From WHSM01 sp050701635 (GTDB taxonomy: Bacteria; Actinomycetota; Actinomycetes; Mycobacteriales; Micromonosporaceae), in assembly GCA_050701635.1 (NCBI GenBank), contig JBOGDF010000045.1, positions 1 through 21,661 on the forward strand: a stretch of DNA of 21,661 bases, in the 5' to 3' direction. Both the position numbers and the translations under genes were made by a program. The notes under the pieces are model-generated. The model saw nothing but the letters and a program-made list of their open reading frames with translations, ran no database searches and was not told the origin of the DNA. Each line of letters starts with the position of its first letter. Position 1 is the first letter of the stretch. This document shows positions 15,103 through 20,279 of this stretch, one piece after another.

Positions 15103-15161
15103 GTGAGACGAACACCAGTGAGCCACGCAGCGACCAACCATCCCCGAGCCGGGAGACATCC

Positions 15162-16007
15162 ATGGCAGACCTGAGTTTCGGCGCTCGACTGCGGCGCGCA
15201 ATGGACAAGCGCGGGCCCCTCTGCGTCGGCATCGACCCGCACGGGCAGCTGCTCAACGGCTGGGGGCTGGCGACCGACGTGGCCGGCCTGGAACGGTTCA
15301 GCCGTACCGTGGTCGAGGCGCTCGCCGACCGGGTCGCCGTGCTGAAGCCGCAGAGCGCGTTCTTCGAGCGGTTCGGCTCCGCCGGGATCAAGGTGCTGGA
15401 GAAGGTCGTCGCCGAGGCCGGTGACGCCGGCGCGCTGGTGCTGCTGGACGTCAAGCGGGGCGACATCGGCTCCACCGTGCAGGCGTACGCCCACGCGTAC
15501 CTCGACCCGGCCAGCCCGCTCGCGGTGGACGCGGTGACCGCCAGCCCGTACCTGGGGTTCGGATCGCTGAGTCCGATGATCGACATCGCGATGGCGCACC
15601 GCCGTGGGGTCTTCGTACTCGCGCTCACCTCCAACCCGGAGGGGCAGACGGTGCAGCACGCCCGCAACCCCGACGGCCGTACGGTGGCGCAGACCATCCT
15701 GGACGACGTGGCGGCGCTGAACGCCGAGGCGGCCCCGATGGGGTCCGTGGGCGTGGTGGTAGGCGCCACGGTGGGGGACACCGGCCACGATCTGTCCACA
15801 GTGAACGGTCCGCTGCTGGCGCCCGGACTCGGTGCCCAGGGCGCCACGCCGGAGGATCTGCGTACCGTTTTCGGCTCCGCGGTCGACACGGTGCTGCCGG
15901 CGTACTCCCGGGAGATTCTCAAGCACGGCCCCAGCGTGACCGGCCTGCGGGACGCCGCGGCACGGGTCGGACGGGCCTGCCGTACGGCGCTGGGCTACCC
16001 GGAATAG
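15162..16007 (+). CDS. pyrF: Orotidine 5'-phosphate decarboxylase, type 2
   Basis: A 281-residue enzyme that decarboxylates OMP to UMP, the last step of the pathway. The type 2 (mycobacterial-like) signature LLDVKRGDIGST carries the catalytic lysine, residue 98 with this start. GPLCVGIDPH, VLKPQSAFFERFG, TASPYLGFGSL, LALTSNPEG and GVVVGATVG are family segments. I chose the ATG at 15162 because GGGAGA at 15151-15156 sits 5 nt upstream, the protein then begins where mycobacterial PyrF begins, and the preceding 21 codons have atypical A/T-ending third positions. The alternative ATG at 15099 overlaps the pyrD stop and would give 302 residues. pyrE, needed between PyrD and PyrF, is absent from the window. 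The function is certain; the start is about 65% sure. Confidence 0.94.
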   Translation: MADLSFGARLRRAMDKRGPLCVGIDPHGQLLNGWGLATDVAGLERFSRTVVEALADRVAVLKPQSAFFERFGSAGIKVLEKVVAEAGDAGALVLLDVKRGDIGSTVQAYAHAYLDPASPLAVDAVTASPYLGFGSLSPMIDIAMAHRRGVFVLALTSNPEGQTVQHARNPDGRTVAQTILDDVAALNAEAAPMGSVGVVVGATVGDTGHDLSTVNGPLLAPGLGAQGATPEDLRTVFGSAVDTVLPAYSREILKHGPSVTGLRDAAARVGRACRTALGYPE

Positions 16008-16054
16008 CCGCGCATTCTCGCCACCCGCGGAGCGTGATGTAGTTCATGCCGGCC

Positions 16055-16075
16055 GCGGCAGTGTGCCAGCTTTTT
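16055..16075 (+). terminator. Candidate intrinsic terminator of the pyr operon
   Basis: GCGGCA at 16055-16060 pairs with TGCC plus GC at 16064-16070 (one bulged A), around a GTG loop, and is followed directly by TTTTT at 16071-16075. A five-T run after a hairpin is rare in DNA this GC-rich. The stem is short, so efficiency is uncertain. It lies 48 nt after the pyrF stop. Confidence 0.5.
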
Positions 16076-16081
16076 AGGGAT

Positions 16082-16116
16082 TTGTCGGAATAGTGCCAGG
16101 GTCGGCATCCCGACAA
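16082..16116. repeat. 7-bp inverted repeat between pyrF and mihF
   Basis: TTGTCGG at 16082-16088 and CCGACAA at 16110-16116 are perfect inverted repeats with 21 nt between them. The arm centres are 28 nt apart, close to three helical turns, so two copies of an operator facing each other is one option. It lies upstream of the candidate mihF promoter. No binding protein can be named. Confidence 0.55.
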
Positions 16117-16151
16117 GTCGCGGTCGAGCCGAGATAGGCGGCGCGGCGGCG

Positions 16152-16181
16152 TTGCCGCCGGCATGGCTGGACCGCTACGTT
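16152..16181 (+). promoter_or_regulatory. Candidate mihF promoter
   Basis: TTGCCG at 16152-16157 and TACGTT at 16176-16181 are spaced by 18 nt and fit a vegetative promoter. Transcription would start near 16188, giving a 70-nt leader. The 250-nt gap 16008-16257 otherwise holds the pyr terminator and the inverted repeat described separately. Confidence 0.42.
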
Positions 16182-16257
16182 TCCCGCGCTGGGTCTGTGC
16201 TGAGATCAGCACGGACCTTCAGACATTTCGCTCGGCTTCACATCAGAGGAGATCTAC

Positions 16258-16578
16258 GTGCCGCTCCCGTCGCTCAGCCCCGAGCAGCGTGCCGCCGCCC
16301 TGGAAAAGGCGGCCGCTGCCCGGAAGGCCCGCGCAGAGCTCAAGGACAAGCTCAAGCAGGGGGAGATGACGTTCGGCGACGTGCTTGCGCGCGCCGACGC
16401 GGAAGAGGTAATCGGCAAGCTGAAAGTCGCCTCCGTGCTGGAGGCGTTACCTGGCATCGGCAAGGTACGCGCCGGGCAGATCATGGAGCGCCTGAACATC
16501 GCCGCGAGCCGCCGGTTGCGTGGTCTCGGCGAGCATCAGCGCCGGCTCCTGCTCAAAGAGTTCGGCGACGCCAGCTAG
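16258..16578 (+). CDS. mihF: Actinobacterial integration host factor (mIHF/sIHF)
   Basis: A 106-residue nucleoid-associated protein unrelated to proteobacterial IHF. The start LPSLSPEQRAAALEKAAAAR, then RKARAELKDKLKQG, LEALPGIGKVRAGQIMERLNI and the closing RRLRGLGEHQRRLLLKEFG match mycobacterial mIHF and Streptomyces sIHF as I know them. An N-terminal helix is followed by a helix-two-turn-helix DNA-binding region at about residues 62-100, including the GIGKVRA hairpin. A strong AGAGGAG lies 6 nt before the GTG. Relatives compact DNA; sIHF affects sporulation and antibiotic production, and mIHF is essential in mycobacteria. Position between pyrF and gmk is conserved in actinomycetes. Codon use is less G/C-biased than in its neighbours, and Leu64 is encoded by TTA (16447-16449), very rare in such genomes. 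Confidence 0.94.
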   Translation: MPLPSLSPEQRAAALEKAAAARKARAELKDKLKQGEMTFGDVLARADAEEVIGKLKVASVLEALPGIGKVRAGQIMERLNIAASRRLRGLGEHQRRLLLKEFGDAS

Positions 16579-16628
16579 GCCTTGGCCTAGGCGGTTTGTC
16601 CGCGGGAGTCCCCGGTAGGCGGGGGTTT
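16575..16628 (+). terminator. Two hairpins between mihF and gmk
   Basis: CTAGGC/GCCTAG (16575-16580 with 16585-16590) is a perfect 6-bp stem with a CTTG loop that includes the mihF stop codon; GCGGTTTG follows. A second stem, CCCCG/CGGGG (16610-16614 with 16620-16624), has a 5-nt loop and is followed by GTTT. Either could end the mihF transcript. Neither has a long T-run, so partial read-through into gmk is possible. Confidence 0.5.
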
Positions 16629-16653
16629 CGCGACGTCGAGGACGGGCGTCCGG

Positions 16654-16659
16654 TAGAAA
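16654..16659 (+). promoter_or_regulatory. Candidate -10 box of a leaderless gmk transcript
   Basis: TAGAAA ends 6 nt before the gmk GTG, so a transcript starting at the usual distance would begin on the GTG itself. No Shine-Dalgarno sequence is visible before gmk. The -35 region is poor. TAGAAA fits only the TA part of TAnnnT, so confidence is modest. Confidence 0.35.
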
Positions 16660-16665
16660 CAAGCA

Positions 16666-17289
16666 GTGAACGTTGAACGCCGACGCCCGTCCGACCCGGC
16701 CACCGGGGCGAGGCTCACCGTGCTGTCCGGCCCATCAGGAGTGGGCAAGGGCAGTGTCGTGACCCTGCTCCGCGACCAGTACCCCGAGGTCTGGCTCTCG
16801 GTGTCGGTGACCACCCGGCGACCCCGGCCGGACGAGGTCGACGGCTACCACTACCACTTCGTGGACCGCGCCGAGTACGACCGGATGGCCGCCGCCGGCG
16901 AGCTGCTGGAGTGGGCCGAGTACGCCGGCAACTGCTACGGCACGCCGCGGGCCCCTGTGGAGCGGCGGCTGCGAGACGGCAAGCCCGCGCTGCTGGAGAT
17001 CGACCTGCAGGGTGCGCGGCAGGTCCATGCCGCGCTGCCCGACGCGCTGCTGGTGTTTCTCGCACCGCCCAGCTGGGACGAGCTGAAGCGCCGGCTGATC
17101 GGCCGCGGCACCGAGGACCCGGAGACGATCCGGCGCCGGCTGGAGCTGGCCCAGGCCGAGCTGGCCGCGGAGCCGGAGTTCGACCACGTGATTATCAACC
17201 ACTCTGTGCAACAAGCCACAGCGGAGCTGGTACGCTTGCTCGGTTCGTTAGCCAGAACGCCCGTTACCCAGACCAGGCACAGAGGTTGA
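16666..17289 (+). CDS. gmk: Guanylate kinase
   Basis: A 207-residue kinase that converts GMP and ATP to GDP. The P-loop GPSGVGKG is at 22-29 with Lys28. The GMP-binding region reads SVSVTTRRPRPDEVDGYHYHFV, followed by the lid with EWAEYAGNCYGTP, LLEIDLQGARQV and the adenine-side RLIGRGTEDPETIRRRL. A 15-residue Arg/Pro-rich extension precedes the core, as in other actinobacterial Gmk. No ribosome site is visible and the transcript may be leaderless. The last 20 codons have odd usage, including TTA for Leu195 (17248-17250) and two AGA codons, and coincide with a likely rpoZ promoter. The stop lies 4 nt before the rpoZ GTG. Identification is certain. Confidence 0.96.
   Translation: MNVERRRPSDPATGARLTVLSGPSGVGKGSVVTLLRDQYPEVWLSVSVTTRRPRPDEVDGYHYHFVDRAEYDRMAAAGELLEWAEYAGNCYGTPRAPVERRLRDGKPALLEIDLQGARQVHAALPDALLVFLAPPSWDELKRRLIGRGTEDPETIRRRLELAQAELAAEPEFDHVIINHSVQQATAELVRLLGSLARTPVTQTRHRG
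17231..17236 (+). promoter_or_regulatory. Candidate rpoZ promoter inside the gmk 3' end
   Basis: TACGCT fits the TAnnnT -10 pattern and lies within the last 20 codons of gmk. A start near 17243 would give a leader of about 50 nt before rpoZ. The -35 region (TGCAAC, 17207-17212, 18-nt spacer) is weak. The relaxed codon use of this gmk segment is consistent with a second, regulatory constraint. Confidence 0.4.
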
Positions 17290-17293
17290 TTTC

Positions 17294-17557
17294 GTGGCAG
17301 GCACAGTTGCCAACCCAGAAGGCATCACCAACCCTCCCATCGACCAGCTCCTCGAGAAGACTCCGTCGAAGTACGCGCTCGTGATCTTCGCGGCCAAGCG
17401 GGCCCGTCAGATCAACGCGTACTACAGCCAGCTGGGCGAAGGCCTGCTGGAGTACGTCGGCCCCCTGGTGGAGACCACTCCGCAGGAGAAGGCGCTGTCG
17501 ATCGCGATGCGGGAGATCAACACCAACCTGCTCACGTACGAGCAGATCGAGGGGTAG
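17294..17557 (+). CDS. rpoZ: RNA polymerase omega subunit
   Basis: An 87-residue subunit that helps fold and hold the beta-prime subunit in RNA polymerase. The family core is visible: NPPIDQLLEKTPSKYALVIFAAKRARQINAYY, with the invariant A-x-KRARQI segment, then PLVETTPQEKALSIAMREI, which contacts beta-prime. Length is typical for actinobacteria. The GTG is preceded by AGAGG (17281-17285) with an 8-nt gap and follows the gmk stop by only 4 nt. A terminator hairpin lies just after the TAG. Linkage to gmk is conserved in most bacteria. Identification is certain. Confidence 0.96.
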   Translation: MAGTVANPEGITNPPIDQLLEKTPSKYALVIFAAKRARQINAYYSQLGEGLLEYVGPLVETTPQEKALSIAMREINTNLLTYEQIEG

Positions 17558-17560
17558 CTC

Positions 17561-17588
17561 CTCCCGGCCGTTCCGTGGCCGCCGGGAG
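17561..17588 (+). terminator. Terminator hairpin after rpoZ
   Basis: CTCCCGGC at 17561-17568 and GCCGGGAG at 17581-17588 form a perfect 8-bp GC-rich stem 3 nt after the rpoZ stop, with a 12-nt loop. TCCTT follows, a weak pyrimidine tail. Placement and stem strength make it the probable end of the gmk-rpoZ transcript. Confidence 0.7.
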
Positions 17589-17654
17589 TCCTTCGATGGC
17601 TCCCAGTCCGGAAAGCATCACACTCCGTTTACGTGGGATTTAACCAAGCGCGTC

Positions 17655-17660
17655 TAGCCT
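17655..17660 (+). promoter_or_regulatory. Candidate -10 box before the uncharacterised gene
   Basis: TAGCCT fits TAnnnT and ends 8 nt before the ATG at 17669. There is no ribosome binding site in front of that ATG, so a leaderless or nearly leaderless transcript is plausible. The region is clearly more AT-rich than coding DNA (17600-17665). No strong -35 is seen. Confidence 0.4.
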
Positions 17661-17668
17661 CATTGGAC

Positions 17669-18901
17669 ATGTGCGCGCTGCTCACGGCGGAGCACCTCTC
17701 TGTGACCTGGCACGGCTCCCACTTTCCGGCGCGGCCGATCGCTGGCGGTGCCGGGTTCGAGCTGCTCTCCAGCCAGGGCGGCCCGGGGTGGCACGCCAAC
17801 CCGGAGGCTGACCGGTATCCGTACCGCCGGTTCGTCCATGCCAGCGAGATCGACCAGCTCACTGGGCCCGCGCCGACCCCGCCGGACGCGCCGCTGCTGG
17901 CGCCGCTGTCCGCGTCGGTGACCCGGGGCTCCGTACAACAGCTCAGTCAGAGCATTCCGCAGCGCCCGGAGGACCGGGCGCTGCTGCGTACCATCCACGA
18001 CTCGGCGACGATCCGCTGCGGCACCCGGATGCTCAAACCGGTCAGCTCGGAGCTGGTCGCGGCGTACCTGTCGGGCCGTGCCCTGATCCGCGGGCTGTGC
18101 TACCGGGAGTACGACGTCGCCCACCTGCGTACGCCGTCGCAGCTGGCCGCGCTGGGAGTGGTGGAGCCGTTCGCCGACGTGTCGTTCGTACTGCGGTGGC
18201 GCGCGATCTCCCCGGCGGACTACACCGGCGTATGGGCCGACGAGTTCGGCGGGCTGTTCGAGATGCCGGCCGCGCACCGGGTGGGGCCGCCGATCCTGGG
18301 CACCGGGTTCTCGTACAGCCGGGACCAGTTGATCCCCGAGTACGCCACCGCCGACCTCGACGACCTGCCGCTGCCGGCGCACACCGAGCTCGTGGCGTAC
18401 CTCCCGGATGGCACGGAGGCGGTGCTGTTCCGCTACCTGGCCGAGCAGATGTGGGCGCGGGTGGCGCAGCGCCGGCTGGCCGCGGTGCTGAGCCGGATCC
18501 CCGACGTGGCGCCGCACCAGGAGTACCACCCGGTACGCGTGCCGTCCGCCAGCCGCCTGGTCGGCACGTACGCCGGCCGCGAGGTCGAGGTGACCGCCGA
18601 CCCGCCGGCGGAGTTCCGGGTCCGCAACGCCGACCACCACCGGGTCGACACCCTGGTACGCCGCGCGGTCCGCGGCCAGGCCGCCGGCCACGAGGTGGTC
18701 GTGCTCGCCACCGAGCGGGAGCACGTCCGGGTACGCGCCTGCCGCCCCGATCCCGAGCTGGTGTTCCGGCTCGGCCTGCGCTGCATCGAACGCGGCGTGT
18801 ACGAGGCCTGGATCCCGCAGTCCGACCTCACCGACCCGCGGGAGCTGGAGATCGGCTACGACCTGGCGACCCTCACCCGCCAGGCGCGCCGCGCAGCATA
18901 G
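17669..18901 (+). CDS. Conserved-looking protein of unknown function (410 aa)
   Basis: I do not recognise this protein. It is soluble-looking, with no signal peptide or membrane segment and no catalytic motif I can name. Codon use is strongly G/C-ending throughout, as in its neighbours, so it is a real gene. Visible features: an N-terminal stretch with TWHGSHFPARP and GWHANPEADRYPYRRFV, a Pro-rich linker near residues 70-80, a middle region rich in aromatic residues (LCYREYDVAHL, FVLRWRAISPADYTGVW), a helical segment (FRYLAEQMWARVAQRRLAAVL), and a C-terminal region with YEAWIPQSDL. The ATG at 17669 is preferred because a TAGCCT box lies 8 nt before it; a GTG at 17633 would add 12 residues across that box. 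It sits between rpoZ and coaBC, 9 nt before the latter. Confidence 0.8.
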   Translation: MCALLTAEHLSVTWHGSHFPARPIAGGAGFELLSSQGGPGWHANPEADRYPYRRFVHASEIDQLTGPAPTPPDAPLLAPLSASVTRGSVQQLSQSIPQRPEDRALLRTIHDSATIRCGTRMLKPVSSELVAAYLSGRALIRGLCYREYDVAHLRTPSQLAALGVVEPFADVSFVLRWRAISPADYTGVWADEFGGLFEMPAAHRVGPPILGTGFSYSRDQLIPEYATADLDDLPLPAHTELVAYLPDGTEAVLFRYLAEQMWARVAQRRLAAVLSRIPDVAPHQEYHPVRVPSASRLVGTYAGREVEVTADPPAEFRVRNADHHRVDTLVRRAVRGQAAGHEVVVLATEREHVRVRACRPDPELVFRLGLRCIERGVYEAWIPQSDLTDPRELEIGYDLATLTRQARRAA

Positions 18902-18910
18902 GCTTGATCG

Positions 18911-20137
18911 GTGAGCGAGCGTACGCGGATCGTCCTGGGTGTCTCGGGTGGCATCGCCGCCTACAAGGCGTGTGAGCTGCTGCGGCTGCTCACCGAAGCC
19001 GGCCACTCGGTACGCGTGGTGCCCACCGCGTCGGCGCTGCGGTTCGTGGGGGCGCCGACCTGGGCCGCGCTGTCCGGTCAGCCGGTGTCGGACGAGGTGT
19101 GGGACGGCGTACACGAGGTGCCGCACGTACGGATCGGGCAGACCGCCGACCTGGTGGTCGTGGCGCCGGCCACCGCGGACCTGCTCGCCAAGGCCGCGCA
19201 CGGGCTGGCCGACGATCTGCTCACCAACACGCTGCTGACCGCGCGCTGCCCGGTGCTCTACGTACCGGCGATGCACACCGAGATGTGGGAGCACCCGGCG
19301 ACCGCCGAGAACGTCGCGACGCTGCGCCGGCGCGGCGGGATCGTGCTGGAGCCGGCGGTGGGCCGGCTCACCGGCGCCGACAGCGGTAAGGGGCGGCTGC
19401 CGGAGCCGCCGGAGATCTTCGCGGTCGCCTCCGCGGTGCTGCGCCGGGGCGGCGTGACCGCCGATCTGGCGGGACGCCGGGTGGTGGTCACCGCCGGTGG
19501 CACCCGGGAGTTCCTCGATCCGGTGCGGTTCCTCGGCAACTCCTCCTCCGGCAAGCAGGGGTACGCGTTCGCGCGTACCGCCGCCGCCCGGGGTGCAGCG
19601 GTGACGCTGATCGCCGCGAACGTCGCGCTGCCCGACCCCGCCGGCGTCGACCTGGTACGCGTCACCACCACCGAGGAGCTGCGGGTCGCCGTACACGCCG
19701 CGGCCGAGGGGGCGGACGCGGTGGTGATGGCCGCCGCGCCGAGCGACTACCGGCCGGCGGACTACTCCGAGACGAAGCTCAAGAAGGACGGCGACGTGCC
19801 GGTGCTGCGGCTCGCGGTCAATCCGGACATCGCGGCCGAACTGGGGCGTAAGAAGCGCACTGGTCAGGTGCTGGTGGCGTTCGCGGCGGAGACCGCGGAT
19901 GGCGCTGCCGGGCTGGACAACGCGCGCGCAAAGTTGACGGGGAAGAATGCCGACATGGTCGTGTTCAACGTGGTGGGACGCGACCGGGTGTTCGGTGCCG
20001 ACGACAGTGTGGTCACGGTGCTCGACGCCACCGGAGAGATCGCCGAGCTCGGTCCCGCGCCGAAAGAGCAGCTTGCCGACGCGGTGTGGGATCTGGTGCT
20101 CGACAAACTCGCCGGTACACCGACTGGCGAAGTCTGA
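18911..20137 (+). CDS. coaBC: Coenzyme A biosynthesis bifunctional protein (PPC decarboxylase and PPC synthetase)
   Basis: A 408-residue fusion. The N-terminal CoaC flavoprotein half decarboxylates phosphopantothenoylcysteine; the C-terminal CoaB half makes that substrate from phosphopantothenate, cysteine and CTP. CoaC shows VSGGIAAYKACELLR, the catalytic His72 in VPHVRIGQTADLVVVAPATAD, and PAMHTEMW at 120-127. The usual motif there is PxMNxxMW, so His122 replaces Asn. The substrate flap GADSGKGRLPEP has no cysteine, unlike the Escherichia coli enzyme. CoaB starts near residue 187 (GRRVVVTAGGTREFLDPVRFLGN) and has AAPSDYRPADYSETKLKK and the NPDI motif. The GTG follows the unknown gene by 9 nt, and no good ribosome site is visible. 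Identification is certain. Confidence 0.95.
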   Translation: MSERTRIVLGVSGGIAAYKACELLRLLTEAGHSVRVVPTASALRFVGAPTWAALSGQPVSDEVWDGVHEVPHVRIGQTADLVVVAPATADLLAKAAHGLADDLLTNTLLTARCPVLYVPAMHTEMWEHPATAENVATLRRRGGIVLEPAVGRLTGADSGKGRLPEPPEIFAVASAVLRRGGVTADLAGRRVVVTAGGTREFLDPVRFLGNSSSGKQGYAFARTAAARGAAVTLIAANVALPDPAGVDLVRVTTTEELRVAVHAAAEGADAVVMAAAPSDYRPADYSETKLKKDGDVPVLRLAVNPDIAAELGRKKRTGQVLVAFAAETADGAAGLDNARAKLTGKNADMVVFNVVGRDRVFGADDSVVTVLDATGEIAELGPAPKEQLADAVWDLVLDKLAGTPTGEV

Positions 20138-20142
20138 CCAGG

Positions 20143-20166
20143 TTGTGGGAGAGTGCCTAGCCACAA
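20143..20166 (+). terminator. Possible weak hairpin after coaBC
   Basis: TTGTGG at 20143-20148 and CCACAA at 20161-20166 form a 6-bp stem with a 12-nt loop, 5 nt after the coaBC stop. There is no T-run. It may be a weak terminator or part of the repeat described next. Confidence 0.35.
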
Positions 20167-20177
20167 GTGCTAGCCAC
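20152..20177. repeat. Imperfect direct repeat upstream of metK
   Basis: AGTGCCTAGCCAC at 20152-20164 and AGTGCTAGCCAC at 20166-20177 are direct copies differing by one inserted base, 14 nt apart. Each contains CTAG, generally a very rare tetranucleotide in such genomes, and is nearly palindromic (GTG...CTAG...CAC). It lies 56-81 nt upstream of the metK -10 and could be a tandem operator. Confidence 0.55.
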
Positions 20178-20232
20178 TCGGTGTGAGCGCGGTGACATAC
20201 CGTGCCATACGCGGTTCCTCCGCTACCACGGC

Positions 20233-20238
20233 TAGACT
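20233..20238 (+). promoter_or_regulatory. Probable -10 box of metK
   Basis: TAGACT fits the actinobacterial -10 consensus and is identical to the box before efp. The -35 region is not recognisable at 17-18 nt. A start near 20245 leaves a 35-nt leader, too short for a SAM riboswitch. The leader carries a strong GAGGAG at 20270-20275, 4 nt before the GTG. Confidence 0.55.
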
Positions 20239-20279
20239 TCGCGCCAAGCTACGCAGCATCGAAACCCTTGAGGAGCACT

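Noticed and set aside
16152..16676. A second open frame across the mihF region and into gmk
   Set aside because: mihF in its own frame matches the mIHF family end to end and has a strong ribosome site. The alternative frame is Arg/Gly/Ala-rich and has no signature.
17633..17668. A GTG start extending the unknown gene by 12 residues
   Set aside because: The extra codons are AT-rich, contain the TAGCCT box, and have no ribosome site. The ATG at 17669 fits better, though I cannot exclude the longer form.
17660..20164. An 834-codon minus-strand open frame opposite the unknown gene and coaBC
   Set aside because: It spans two forward genes with good starts and G/C-biased third positions in their own frames. 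Its product is Arg/His/Gly-rich filler, so it is a shadow.
20202..20279. An upstream GTG extending metK by 26 residues
   Set aside because: It would run through the TAGACT -10 box, and the family N-terminus RRLFTSESVTEGHPDK begins right after the GTG at 20280, which has a GAGGAG site.
20138..20279. A SAM riboswitch before metK
   Set aside because: The gap is only 142 nt, the predicted leader is about 35 nt, and no SAM riboswitch core or terminator arrangement is visible.
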